DNA of 64,000 nt from Krasilnikoviella flava (GTDB taxonomy: Bacteria; Actinomycetota; Actinomycetes; Actinomycetales; Cellulomonadaceae). The notes beneath the pieces are model-generated. The model saw nothing but the letters and a program-made list of their open reading frames with translations. It had not been told where the DNA came from and ran no database searches. Shown one piece after another: positions 7,136 to 15,562 of this stretch (the first letter of the stretch is position 1; the number at the start of each line of letters is the position of its first letter). The translations under genes and the position numbers were made by a program. The DNA is taken from positions 434,001-498,000 of the forward strand of contig NZ_FUZQ01000003.1 of assembly GCF_900167525.1 (NCBI RefSeq), written 5' to 3'.

Positions 7136-8302
7136 TCAGACGGCGGCGAGCGCCCGGTCGAGGTCGGCGAGCTGGACCCGCGAGCCCTCGAGCCCCACGG
7201 ACAGCCGGACGAGCCCGGGCGGCAGGCCGTCGGCCGCGAGCCGGTCGGCGTTGTCGGCCCGCACCGGTGAGCTGACGAGGCTCTCGTAGCCGCCCCAGCT
7301 CACCCCGATCCGGAACACGCGCAGGGCGTCGACGAACCGGGACACGGCCTCGAAGGAGCCGTCGCGCAGCTCGAGGCTCAGCAGCCCGGAGAAGCCCGTG
7401 AGCTGGCTGCGGACGAGGTCGTCGTCGGGGCCGGGGGCCGCGTACGGGTGGTGCACCGCCGCGATCGCGGCGTGGGCCTGCAGGTGGTCGACCACCCGCA
7501 GCGCGTTCTCCTGGTGCTGCTCCATCCGTACGGGCAGGGTGCGCAGGCCGCGCAGCACGAGCGACGCCTCCATCGCGGACATGACGGCGCCGAAGAGCTG
7601 GTGCCCGCGGTAGAACACCTCGCGGACCAGCCCGGCCGACCCGACCACGGCGCCGCCGACGACGTCGCTGTGCCCGCCCACGTACTTGGTGAGCGAGTGG
7701 ACGACGAGGTCGACGCCCAGCTCCAGCGGCTTCTGGAACAGGGGCGTGGCCCACGTGTTGTCGATGGCGGTGAGGACGCCGCGGCGCCGCGCGGCCGCCG
7801 TCAGCGCCCGCAGGTCCACGAGGCGCATGAGCATCGTGCCCGGGCTCTCCACGTACACGAGCGCCGTGTTCTCCCGCAGGTGGCTCGCGACGTCGGCACC
7901 CGGGTCGGTCACGACCGTGTGCTCCACGCCGAAGCGCTCCAGGTGCCGCGCCAGCTCGAGCGTCGGGCCGTACACGTTGTTCACGAAGAGGACGTGGTCG
8001 CCGCTGCGCAGCAGGGCGCCGAACACCGCCCCGATCGCGCCCATGCCCGAGCCGAAGCACTTGGCCGCCTCGCCCCGCTCCAGCAGGGCGAGCTGCCGCT
8101 CGAGGAAGGCGACGGTCGGGTTGGTGCCCCGGCTGTAGACGAAGTTCTCGTGCTCGGCCGCCTGCTGCCGGGCGAGCTCGGCGAACGAGTCCTTGGCGAA
8201 CAGGCTGGTCTGGAAGACCGGCGGCGCGATCGCGCCGGGCTCGTGGCCGGGCCCGGTCCACGCCGCCGCGCAGATCTCCCGGTCGGCGTCGCTGACCGTC
8301 AT
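7136..8302 (-). CDS. PLP-dependent trans-sulfuration-type enzyme (cystathionine gamma-synthase/lyase family)
   Basis: 388 residues, the normal length for the Cys/Met-metabolism PLP family. YSRGTNPT (residues 56-63) binds the phosphate of the neighbouring subunit's cofactor. GSGMGAI (85-91) is the phosphate-binding turn, DNTWATPLFQKPLELGVD (181-198) is the cofactor aspartate region, and Lys206 in VHSLTKYVGGHSD is the Schiff-base lysine. The reaction (gamma-synthase, gamma-lyase or beta-lyase) cannot be fixed by eye. Unusually, the start ATG overlaps the stop of a GH2 glycosidase gene (ATGA), so it is co-expressed under the LacI operator at 10187. This is not a standard methionine-operon context. 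Confidence 0.85.
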   Translation of the reverse strand: MTVSDADREICAAAWTGPGHEPGAIAPPVFQTSLFAKDSFAELARQQAAEHENFVYSRGTNPTVAFLERQLALLERGEAAKCFGSGMGAIGAVFGALLRSGDHVLFVNNVYGPTLELARHLERFGVEHTVVTDPGADVASHLRENTALVYVESPGTMLMRLVDLRALTAAARRRGVLTAIDNTWATPLFQKPLELGVDLVVHSLTKYVGGHSDVVGGAVVGSAGLVREVFYRGHQLFGAVMSAMEASLVLRGLRTLPVRMEQHQENALRVVDHLQAHAAIAAVHHPYAAPGPDDDLVRSQLTGFSGLLSLELRDGSFEAVSRFVDALRVFRIGVSWGGYESLVSSPVRADNADRLAADGLPPGLVRLSVGLEGSRVQLADLDRALAAV

Positions 8303-10176
8303 CGCTCCCCCGTCACGGCGCGCCGGATCTGCTCGATCGGCACCTTCGGCTCCCGGTCGGCGGTGAGCAGGCCGTTCGTCTCCTGCATGGTGTCGGTGAG
8401 CTGGGTCCAGCACGACCCGGCGAGGAAGTCGCTCGCCCGGACGGCGTCGTACAGGGCCGTGATCCGCGCGACCCAGTCGTCGCCGTCCGCGGCGCTGGTG
8501 TACCCCCAGCCGTCGGCGCGCGCCGCCCCCGGCTGGTAGTTCACACCGCCGAACTCGGTGAGCATCACCGGCTGCCCGGCGTCGGCCCATCCCGCCACGA
8601 GCTGCCGCCGGCCCGACGGCGCGATCCCGGTGACGATCCGCTCCCGGGCGGCGTCGTCCGCGTAGCTGCGCGCGAGCGCCGCGCCGTCGCCCTCGTAGTC
8701 GTGCACGGTGACGATGTCGGTGTTCTGCTGCTCCCACCCGTCGTTGGAGATCACGGGGCGGGACGGGTCGAGGGCGCGCGTGAGGTCGGTGAGCGCGCGG
8801 GAGTAGGCCTGCTGGGCCGGGTCGTCCGCGACGTGCTGGATGCCCCACGACTCGTTGAACGGCACCCAGGTGACGATCGACGGGTGCGAGACGTCGCGGT
8901 CGACGGCCTCCATCCACTCCCGGGCGAGGCGCTGCACCGCGGTGGGCGAGAACTCGTACGCGCCGGGCGTCTCGCCCCACACGAGGATGCCGAGGCGGTC
9001 GGCCCAGAACAGGAAGCGCGGGTCCTCGATCTTCTGGTGGACGCGGCACGCGTTGAACCCGAGCTCCTTGACGAGCTCCGCCTCGCGGCGCAGCGCGTCG
9101 GACGACGGCGCGGTGAGGTGGCTGTCGGGCCAGTAGCCCTGGTTGAGCACGGACCGCACGTCGTAGGGCTGCCCGTTGAGCAGGAACGCGCCGTGGGCGA
9201 CGCCGATGCTGCGGACGCCGATGTAGGAGGAGACGGCGTCGAGCAGCGCGCCGCCGGCGTCGTGCACCGACACGACGGCGTCCACGAGCCGCGGCTTCTC
9301 CGGCGACCAGGTCAGCTCGTCCTCGGCCTGGCCGTTGCGCTGCCGGGCGATCGGCACGGTGACGTCCACCGTCGAGGTGGCGCGGACGGTCGTGACCTCG
9401 ACGGCGCCGAGGTCCTCGTCGCGCTCGTCGAACCGCAGGGCGACCCGCACCCGCGACCCGGGCACCACCGGGCCGCGGAACCGGACGGTGAGGTCGACGG
9501 CGGACGGCCCGGCGGGCACCCAGCGCAGGTGGTCGACGCTCGTGGTCGGCACGGCCTCGAGCCACACGGTCTGCCAGATGCCGGTGGTCCGGCGGTACCA
9601 GATGGCGTGCGCGTCCTCGTGCCAGTCCTGCTTGCCGCGGGGCTGGGTGAGGTCGTGCGGGTCGTCCTCGGCGCGCACCACGAGCCGGTGCTCGGTGCCG
9701 TCGCCGAGGTGTGCGGTGAGGTCGAGGGTGAAGGGCGTGTGGCCGCCCTCGTGCGCGCCGACGAGGGCGCCGTCGACCCACACGGTGGCGCGGTAGTCGA
9801 CGGCGCCGAGGTGCAGCAGGACCCGGGGCGCGGCCGCGGACCGGCCGGCGGCCTCGAGGTCGGCGGGGCGGATCGTCCGCGCGTACCAGACGACGGGGTG
9901 GAACCCGGGCTCCGCGATCCCGGAGGCTACCGACTCCGGCGGGAACGGCACGGTGATCTCGCGGCTGTCGGCGGCGTCGGCGGCCCAGCCGGACGCCCAG
10001 CCGGCGTCGAGGCCGGCGTCCGCGTCGTCGTGGCGGAAGTCCCACGGGCCGTCGAGCGACGCCCACCGCTCCCGCAGCTGCTGCGGTCGCGGGTACGTGC
10101 CGTCCTGGCGGGAGGCGAGAGGGAGGCGGTCGAGCGCGGTGCCGGCGTCGGCGGCGGCGTGGGTCGTCGTGGTCAC
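8299..10176 (-). CDS. glycoside hydrolase family 2 (beta-glucuronidase/beta-galactosidase-like)
   Basis: 625 residues from GTG at 10176, 6 nt behind the -10 box TATAGT (leaderless). The N-terminal jelly-roll sugar-binding domain spans about 20-210, the immunoglobulin-like domain about 215-320, and the TIM barrel 325-625. The acid/base is Glu442 in VPFNESWG and the nucleophile is Glu541 in MLTEFGG. No signal peptide is seen, so it acts in the cytoplasm on imported oligosaccharides. It sits under the LacI operator shared with the ABC transporter-GH31 operon. The exact glycosidic bond is not clear; a size of about 600 residues favours the beta-glucuronidase-like branch over LacZ. Confidence 0.88.
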   Translation of the reverse strand: MTTTTHAAADAGTALDRLPLASRQDGTYPRPQQLRERWASLDGPWDFRHDDADAGLDAGWASGWAADAADSREITVPFPPESVASGIAEPGFHPVVWYARTIRPADLEAAGRSAAAPRVLLHLGAVDYRATVWVDGALVGAHEGGHTPFTLDLTAHLGDGTEHRLVVRAEDDPHDLTQPRGKQDWHEDAHAIWYRRTTGIWQTVWLEAVPTTSVDHLRWVPAGPSAVDLTVRFRGPVVPGSRVRVALRFDERDEDLGAVEVTTVRATSTVDVTVPIARQRNGQAEDELTWSPEKPRLVDAVVSVHDAGGALLDAVSSYIGVRSIGVAHGAFLLNGQPYDVRSVLNQGYWPDSHLTAPSSDALRREAELVKELGFNACRVHQKIEDPRFLFWADRLGILVWGETPGAYEFSPTAVQRLAREWMEAVDRDVSHPSIVTWVPFNESWGIQHVADDPAQQAYSRALTDLTRALDPSRPVISNDGWEQQNTDIVTVHDYEGDGAALARSYADDAARERIVTGIAPSGRRQLVAGWADAGQPVMLTEFGGVNYQPGAARADGWGYTSAADGDDWVARITALYDAVRASDFLAGSCWTQLTDTMQETNGLLTADREPKVPIEQIRRAVTGER

Positions 10177-10182
10177 GGCGCG

Positions 10183-10224
10183 ACTATACAGCGCTGTAAA
10201 TCCGAGGTCCACGGACGCTACGGT
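10183..10224. promoter_or_regulatory. divergent promoters with LacI operator TACAGCGCTGTA
   Basis: A perfect 12-bp palindrome lies at 10187-10198, overlapping the -10 box of the GH2 gene (TATAGT, 10188-10183, minus strand). It also occupies the -35 region of lacI, whose -10 box TACGGT is at 10219-10224, 7 nt before the GTG start. The operator with its right flank (15 nt) is identical to that at 16914-16925. One bound repressor would therefore control both divergent units. Confidence 0.75.
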
Positions 10225-10231
10225 GATCCCC

Positions 10232-11257
10232 GTGAAGAGAGTGACGCTCCAGGACGTCGCGACGCACGCGGGCGTGTCGATGAAGACTGTGTCCAACGTG
10301 GTCCGGGACTACCAGCACGTCAGCCCGGCCATGCGCGAGCGCGTGCAGGCCGCCATCGACGAGCTCGGCTACCGGCCCAACCTCCGGGGCCGCAGCCTCG
10401 CGACCGGTCGGTCGTCCATGCTCGCGCTGGCGTTCCCCGACCTGCGCCGGCCCTACTTCGCCGAGCTGGCGCACGTCTTCGCCCGGATCTCGGCGGCGCG
10501 CGGCTACCGCCTGCTGCTCGAGGAGACGGGCGGCACGCCCGACGGCGAGCGCGCCGTGCTGCGCGACCGCGAGGCCGGGATCGTCGACGGCGTCATCCTG
10601 CACCCGCAGGCGCTGAGCGCGGCCGACCTGGCGACGTATCGGGAGGACACCCCGCTCGTCTTCCTCGGCGAGGACCCGCAGCCGTCCGGCGCCGACCAGG
10701 TCGCCATCGACAACGTCGCCGCCGCGGAGCAGGCCGTGACGCACCTGGTGCGGCTCGGCCGCCGCCGCATCGGCTTCCTCGGGCACGAGACGGGGCCCTG
10801 GTCGTTCACGTCGACGCTGCGGCTCGACGGGTACCGGGCCGGCCTCGAGCGTGCCGGGCACCGGTTCGACGAGACCCTCCTCGTCGCGCGGGCCGAGGGC
10901 GACGCGCTCGGGGCGGAGGCGGCGCTGGGCGACGCGCTCGACGCCGGGCTCGAGATCGACGCCCTGCTGTGCCGCGACGACCTGGCGGCGATCGGTGCCC
11001 TGCGCGCGCTGCGCGTCAGGGGGCTGGACGTGCCAGGAGACGTCGCCGTCGTCGGGTGGGACGCCACGGTGCTCACCGCCAGCACCGTCCCCAGCATCAC
11101 CAGCGTCGCGCCGGACACGGTCGAGCTCGCCTCCCGCGCGCTCGACCTCCTGCTGGAGCGCGTCGACGGGCTCGACGTCCCCGGCCGCCACGTGACGGTC
11201 GGGCACGACCTGCGCGTGCGCGAGAGCGCCCCCGAGCCCGGGGGCGCCCCCGCCTGA
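10232..11257 (+). CDS. LacI family transcriptional repressor
   Basis: 341 residues from GTG at 10232, apparently leaderless. The HTH reads VTLQDVATHAGVSMKTVSNVV (residues about 4-24), followed by the hinge helix RPNLRGRSLATGRS. A periplasmic-binding-type effector domain covers 60-335 (SMLALAFPDLRRPYFAEL, DNVAAAEQAVTHLVRLGRRRIGFLGH). It is the only regulator in the 8.3-16.9 kb carbohydrate cluster. It is divergent from the GH2-PLP enzyme operon and convergent with the ABC-GH31 operon. Identical operators before both operons make it their probable repressor, released by a sugar. Its stop codon abuts the GH31 stop, together making TGATCA. Confidence 0.92.
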   Translation: MKRVTLQDVATHAGVSMKTVSNVVRDYQHVSPAMRERVQAAIDELGYRPNLRGRSLATGRSSMLALAFPDLRRPYFAELAHVFARISAARGYRLLLEETGGTPDGERAVLRDREAGIVDGVILHPQALSAADLATYREDTPLVFLGEDPQPSGADQVAIDNVAAAEQAVTHLVRLGRRRIGFLGHETGPWSFTSTLRLDGYRAGLERAGHRFDETLLVARAEGDALGAEAALGDALDAGLEIDALLCRDDLAAIGALRALRVRGLDVPGDVAVVGWDATVLTASTVPSITSVAPDTVELASRALDLLLERVDGLDVPGRHVTVGHDLRVRESAPEPGGAPA

Positions 11258-13666
11258 TCAGGCCGCGGTGTCCACGACCGTCGCGAGCAGCTCGACGACC
11301 GCGCCGCGGACATCCTGGGGCAGCCCCACGGTGTCGAGCTCGGCGAGCCGCTCGACCGTGCCGCGCCCGCTGGTCACGACCTCCCACGCCGCGAGCTTCT
11401 CCGGGTTGCCGGTCTGGGCGCGCTCCAGCACCGTCCGCACGGCCTCGGCCGGGTCGACGCCGACGCGCAGCGGCGCCCCGACGCGCACCACGGCGCCCGT
11501 GCCGGACGGCGCGGTGAACGACACGCTCCAGCGGCCGTCGCTTCCCGTCACCGGCACCGGGCGGCCGTCCACGGTGACCTCGGCGTCGGGACGCCGCGCG
11601 AGGAACGTGACCGTCCACTCACGGCTGGCGGGCACGACGTCGGCCCGGCCCTCCACGGCGCCGACGCGCAGCTCGCGCGCGTCGCGGTCCCAGACGAGCG
11701 GCGTCACGGCCGCGGGCCCGGCGCCGGCGGCCGGGTCCACGACGTCGCCCTCGTCGTCCTCCGCGAGGTCGAGCCGCCCGCTCGCGCCGGGGGCGACGAG
11801 CACCTCGAAGCCCGCCGGGTTGCGGGTGGCGTCCCGCTCGGCGGCGGCCGCGAGCGGCAGGATCCCGCCGTCGCGCAGCAGCACCGGCACCGACTCGAGC
11901 GGCCGGTGCAGCTCGACGTGCCGGTCGCCCGCGTAGACCGCCCCGGTGAAGACGTCGGTCCACCGGCCCGCGGGCAGCCACGCCCGGGTGCGGCTCAGCA
12001 GCGACACCCGGCTGCGCGGCGTCACGACCGGCGCCACCAGCAGCTCGCTGCCGAAGGCGAACTGGTTCGGCACGGAGTAGGCCTCGCCCCGGTACGGCTC
12101 GAGGTGATACATCGGGCGGACGAGCGGCGTGCCTCCCGCGGCCCGGTGGTTCATCGTGTGCAGGTACGGCACGAGGCGGTGCCGCAGCCGCAGCGCCTCG
12201 CCCATGGCCTGCCGGTGCTCGGCCGGGAACAGCCACGGCTCCTTGCGGATGAACGGGTTGTTCGCGGAGTGCAGCCGCATGATCGGCGAGAGGACGCCGA
12301 GCTGCACCCACCGCGTGGCGAGCTCGTCGTCCCGCACCCCGCGGGTGTGCCCGCCGACGTCGTGGCTCCACCAGCAGTACCCGATGTTCGCGGCCGTGGC
12401 CGTGAACTCGGGCTGGAACGCGAGCGACTCCCAGGACACGACGGTGTCGCCGGAGAACCCGACCGCGTACCGGTGGCTGCCGGGGCCGGCGTAGCGCGAG
12501 AACGTCATGCCCGGGCCGCCGTGCCGCGCGGCGTCGAGGTGGTGGAAGTGGTTGAGCAGCCACAGCGGGTCGACGCCGCGCAGGCCCGACGTGCGCCCCT
12601 GCTGCCAGTCGATCCACCAGAAGTCCACGCCCTGCTCCTCGAGCGGGTGGTGCAGCAGCTCGAAGTACGCGCGCACGAACGCCGGGTCGGTGAGGTCGAA
12701 CGGCACGGGCGCCTCGGTCGCGGGGTCGATCCCCACCGCCTCGGCCACGGCCGGGTAGGCGTCCTCGAACGCGCGCACGCCGTCGGCGGGGTGCAGGTTG
12801 AGGGTGGTCCGCATGCCGCGGTCGTGCAGCGCCCCCAGGAAGGCCGCCGGGTCCGGGAACAGCGTGGGCTCCCAGGAGTACCCGGTCCAGCCGTTGCCGT
12901 GCTGCGGCGGGACCGTGCCCACCCGGTGCCAGTCCATGTCGATGACGGCCACGGAGAACGGCACGTCCTCGTCGTCGAACCGGTCCATCAGCTCGAGGTA
13001 CGAGTCCGCGGAGTACGGGTGGTACCGGCTCCACCAGTTGCCGAGCGCCCAGCGCGGCAGCCGCGTCGGCGCGCCGGAGACGGCGTAGAGCTCGCGCACC
13101 GCGCGGGCGTAGTCGCGCCCGTGCGCGAAGACGTAGAGGTCGCGCCCGCCCGCCGCCCGCGTGCCGACCCCACCGTCGTCGGCGAACAGGAACGACTCCG
13201 TGTCGTCGACCACGCCGATGCCGTCCGGGGACACGACGCCGGCCTCGAGCGGGATGCGCCCGTCCGCGTCGTCGAGCGTGCGCGCCGTGCCGCCGAGGTC
13301 GTGCGTGGGCTCGCCGTAGCGCCAGCGCCCGGAGTCCGTGCCGCGCAGCTCGACGACCAGCCCGTGCGCGGACGGCTCCCGCCCGTCGTAGCGCAGCCAC
13401 GCGTGCGCGGTCGTGATCTCGACGCCCTCGCCCCACGGCCGGGCGGTGAACTCCGACTCCCCGAGGTCACGCCGCACGGCGAACGTCGAGGCGCGGTCCT
13501 CGAAGCCGCCGTCGGGCGACCACTCGACGCGGAACAGGCAGTCGGTGAGGACGGTGACGCGCCAGCCGGCGCCCCGCACCTCCTGCTCGGGGCGGGCCTG
13601 CGGTGCCGCGCCGGGCAGCGGGCGGACGACGGGCAGCGCCGGCGTCGTGTCGACGGTGTCGGTCAC
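11258..13666 (-). CDS. glycoside hydrolase family 31
   Basis: 802 residues. An N-terminal beta domain (about 25-200) precedes the catalytic barrel, with LPRWALGNWWSRYHPYS near 203 and FSVAVIDMDWHRVG near 238-250. The nucleophile is probably Asp353 in WWIDWQQG, and the acid/base Asp407 in GFSGDTVVSW. The nucleophile motif departs from the common alpha-glucosidase form (WxDMNE), so the substrate may differ from maltose-type sugars, possibly an alpha-galactosidase or alpha-N-acetylgalactosaminidase-like branch. The last approximately 110 residues form an extra, probably helical C-terminal segment. No signal peptide; it acts on sugars imported by the upstream transporter. It is the last gene of the SBP-permease-permease-GH31 operon, 79 nt after the permease. 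Confidence 0.88.
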   Translation of the reverse strand: MTDTVDTTPALPVVRPLPGAAPQARPEQEVRGAGWRVTVLTDCLFRVEWSPDGGFEDRASTFAVRRDLGESEFTARPWGEGVEITTAHAWLRYDGREPSAHGLVVELRGTDSGRWRYGEPTHDLGGTARTLDDADGRIPLEAGVVSPDGIGVVDDTESFLFADDGGVGTRAAGGRDLYVFAHGRDYARAVRELYAVSGAPTRLPRWALGNWWSRYHPYSADSYLELMDRFDDEDVPFSVAVIDMDWHRVGTVPPQHGNGWTGYSWEPTLFPDPAAFLGALHDRGMRTTLNLHPADGVRAFEDAYPAVAEAVGIDPATEAPVPFDLTDPAFVRAYFELLHHPLEEQGVDFWWIDWQQGRTSGLRGVDPLWLLNHFHHLDAARHGGPGMTFSRYAGPGSHRYAVGFSGDTVVSWESLAFQPEFTATAANIGYCWWSHDVGGHTRGVRDDELATRWVQLGVLSPIMRLHSANNPFIRKEPWLFPAEHRQAMGEALRLRHRLVPYLHTMNHRAAGGTPLVRPMYHLEPYRGEAYSVPNQFAFGSELLVAPVVTPRSRVSLLSRTRAWLPAGRWTDVFTGAVYAGDRHVELHRPLESVPVLLRDGGILPLAAAAERDATRNPAGFEVLVAPGASGRLDLAEDDEGDVVDPAAGAGPAAVTPLVWDRDARELRVGAVEGRADVVPASREWTVTFLARRPDAEVTVDGRPVPVTGSDGRWSVSFTAPSGTGAVVRVGAPLRVGVDPAEAVRTVLERAQTGNPEKLAAWEVVTSGRGTVERLAELDTVGLPQDVRGAVVELLATVVDTAA

Positions 13667-13745
13667 GGGGACTCCTCGGGTGGTGCGTGCGGTGCGGTGG
13701 TGCCGGCGCGGTGGTGCCGGGGCGGTGGGGCCGGGGCCGGACAGC

Positions 13746-14648
13746 TCAGCTCTTGACGGCGCCCTGGGTGATGCCGCTGATGACCCACCGCTGGGCGATG
13801 AGGTACACGACGATGGTGGGCGCCATCGCCATGAGGTACGACGCGAACGCCACGTTGTAGTTGGTGCCGAACTGGCTCTGGAAGATGTTCTGCACCACGG
13901 GCAGCACCTGGAGCGTCGGGTCGGACACGATCATCGACGGCAGCATGAAGTCGTTCCACGACGCCAGGAAGGCGAAGATGCCGACCGTCGCGATCATCGG
14001 GCCCAGCAGCGGCAGGATGATGCGCCAGAAGACCTGCCACGTCGTCGCGCCGTCGATGCGGGCGCTCTCCTCCAGCTCGACCGGGATCGAGCGCAGGTAA
14101 GCCGAGAACAGCAGCACGCTGAACGCGAGCTGGAACATGGCGTGCAGGATGGCGACGCCCAGAGGGTTGTCGAGGCCCGTGAGCGCGGTGAGCTTGATCT
14201 CCGTCAGCGCGATCACCGGGAACGGCAGGAACATCGACGCGAGCAGATACACGAACGACCAGCGGAAGAACCGGTGCGACCAGTACCGCACGATGGCGTA
14301 CGACGCGAGCGAGCTCAGCAGCAGCGTCAGGGCCACGGTGAGCGCCGCGACGCCGACGGAGATGCCGAAGGAGACGGGGAACCGGGTCAGCTGCCACGCC
14401 TCGGCGAAGCTCGCCGGGTTGAACGGCGCCGGCAGCGCGAAGGCGTTGCCGTCCACGGACTGCTCGCTGGTCTTGAACGCCATCGTGACCGTGACGTACA
14501 GCGGGGCGAGCACGGTGAGGGAGCACAGGGCGAGCGCGACGGTCAGCGGCCAGCCGGTGCGGCGGGTGCGGTCCGGACGGCGACGGCGGTCGCCGGACGG
14601 CGCCGGGGCGCGCCTCTCGGGCGCGACGGCGGTGGCGGTGGCGGTCAC
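13746..14648 (-). CDS. sugar ABC transporter permease, MalG type
   Basis: 300 residues from GTG at 14648, whose first bases overlap the stop of the partner permease (GTGA). Six membrane helices are expected. The EAA loop that docks the ATPase reads VELEESARIDGATTWQVFWRIILPLLGP. It belongs to the CUT1 class with the permease and binding protein upstream. No ATPase gene is nearby, so a shared MsiK-type ATPase elsewhere is likely, as is common in actinobacteria. Confidence 0.93.
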   Translation of the reverse strand: MTATATAVAPERRAPAPSGDRRRRPDRTRRTGWPLTVALALCSLTVLAPLYVTVTMAFKTSEQSVDGNAFALPAPFNPASFAEAWQLTRFPVSFGISVGVAALTVALTLLLSSLASYAIVRYWSHRFFRWSFVYLLASMFLPFPVIALTEIKLTALTGLDNPLGVAILHAMFQLAFSVLLFSAYLRSIPVELEESARIDGATTWQVFWRIILPLLGPMIATVGIFAFLASWNDFMLPSMIVSDPTLQVLPVVQNIFQSQFGTNYNVAFASYLMAMAPTIVVYLIAQRWVISGITQGAVKS

Positions 14649-15562
14649 AGGCGGATGTTCCTTCCACGGGAGACGACGAGCTGCAGCACCGAGATGAGCA
14701 CCGTGATCACGAAGAAGACCGTCGCGTTGGCCATCTGGTAGGCGTAGTCGCCGCCCGTGAAGCCACCGAAGATCGTCATCGCGACGCTGCTCGTCGCGTT
14801 GCCCGGCCCGCCGCCGGTGAGGCCGACGATGATGTCGTAGACGCCGAGGTACCCCTTGATCCCCAGGATCGTGTTGATGAGCACGAAGCCGGCGATGAGC
14901 GGCAGGGTGATGGAGCGGAACTGCCGCCACGGTCCGGCGCCGTCCAGCGAGCTCGCCTCGTACAGGTCGTGCGGGATCGACGTGAGCCCGGCCGTGTACA
15001 CGAGCAGGGCGCCCGGGATGGTCTGCCAGGCGGACACGACGACGATGGCGAGCCACGCCAGGTCCGGGTTGCCGAGGATGCTCTGGGACAGCGGGTCGAG
15101 ACCCACCGCCGTGGCGAAGGCCGGCAGGGTGTTCGAGAACAGGTAGTTGAAGACGTAGGCGACGACGATCCCGGAGACGACCATCGGGATCACGAAGATG
15201 GCCCGCAGCCCCGCCGCGAAGCGGATGCGCTTGGACAGGCCGATCGCGAGCACCAGGGCGATCACCTGTGCCACGACCACCGTCACGACCGCGAAGCCGA
15301 GGGTGAACCCGTACGCCTCCCGGATGCCGGGATCGCCGAGCAGCGCGGTGTAGTTGCGCAGGCCCAGGAAGCTCCAGTTCCCGAACCCGACGTAGTCGGT
15401 GAAGCTGTAGAAGATGCCCACCAGCGCCGGGACCACCACGAACGCGGTGAACACGAGCAGCGCGGGGACGAGGAACAGGTAGGCGATCGGCTCGGGGCGC
15501 CCGTGCCGTCGACGCCGGCCGACGGGTGCGGCCGGGGTGGTGGGGGCGGTCGTCGTGGTCAT
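14645..15562 (-). CDS. sugar ABC transporter permease, MalF type
   Basis: 305 residues with six membrane helices. The EAA loop is DLYEASSLDGAGPWRQFRSITLPLI. The ATG at 15562 overlaps the stop of the binding-protein gene (ATGA), and its own stop overlaps the next permease start, so translation of the three transporter genes is linked. It pairs with the MalG-type permease at 13746-14648 to form the membrane channel of a CUT1 importer. Confidence 0.93.
   Translation of the reverse strand: MTTTTAPTTPAAPVGRRRRHGRPEPIAYLFLVPALLVFTAFVVVPALVGIFYSFTDYVGFGNWSFLGLRNYTALLGDPGIREAYGFTLGFAVVTVVVAQVIALVLAIGLSKRIRFAAGLRAIFVIPMVVSGIVVAYVFNYLFSNTLPAFATAVGLDPLSQSILGNPDLAWLAIVVVSAWQTIPGALLVYTAGLTSIPHDLYEASSLDGAGPWRQFRSITLPLIAGFVLINTILGIKGYLGVYDIIVGLTGGGPGNATSSVAMTIFGGFTGGDYAYQMANATVFFVITVLISVLQLVVSRGRNIRL

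Noticed and set aside
11246-11268. Palindrome around the abutting stop codons of lacI and GH31 as an operator.
   Set aside because: It is made of the two stop codons (TGATCA) and GC-rich neighbours at the 3' ends of two genes; no promoter lies nearby.
13667-13745. GTG/GGT-rich short repeats between permease and GH31 as a regulatory array or G-quadruplex.
   Set aside because: The units are irregular and within an operon; probably low-complexity spacer.
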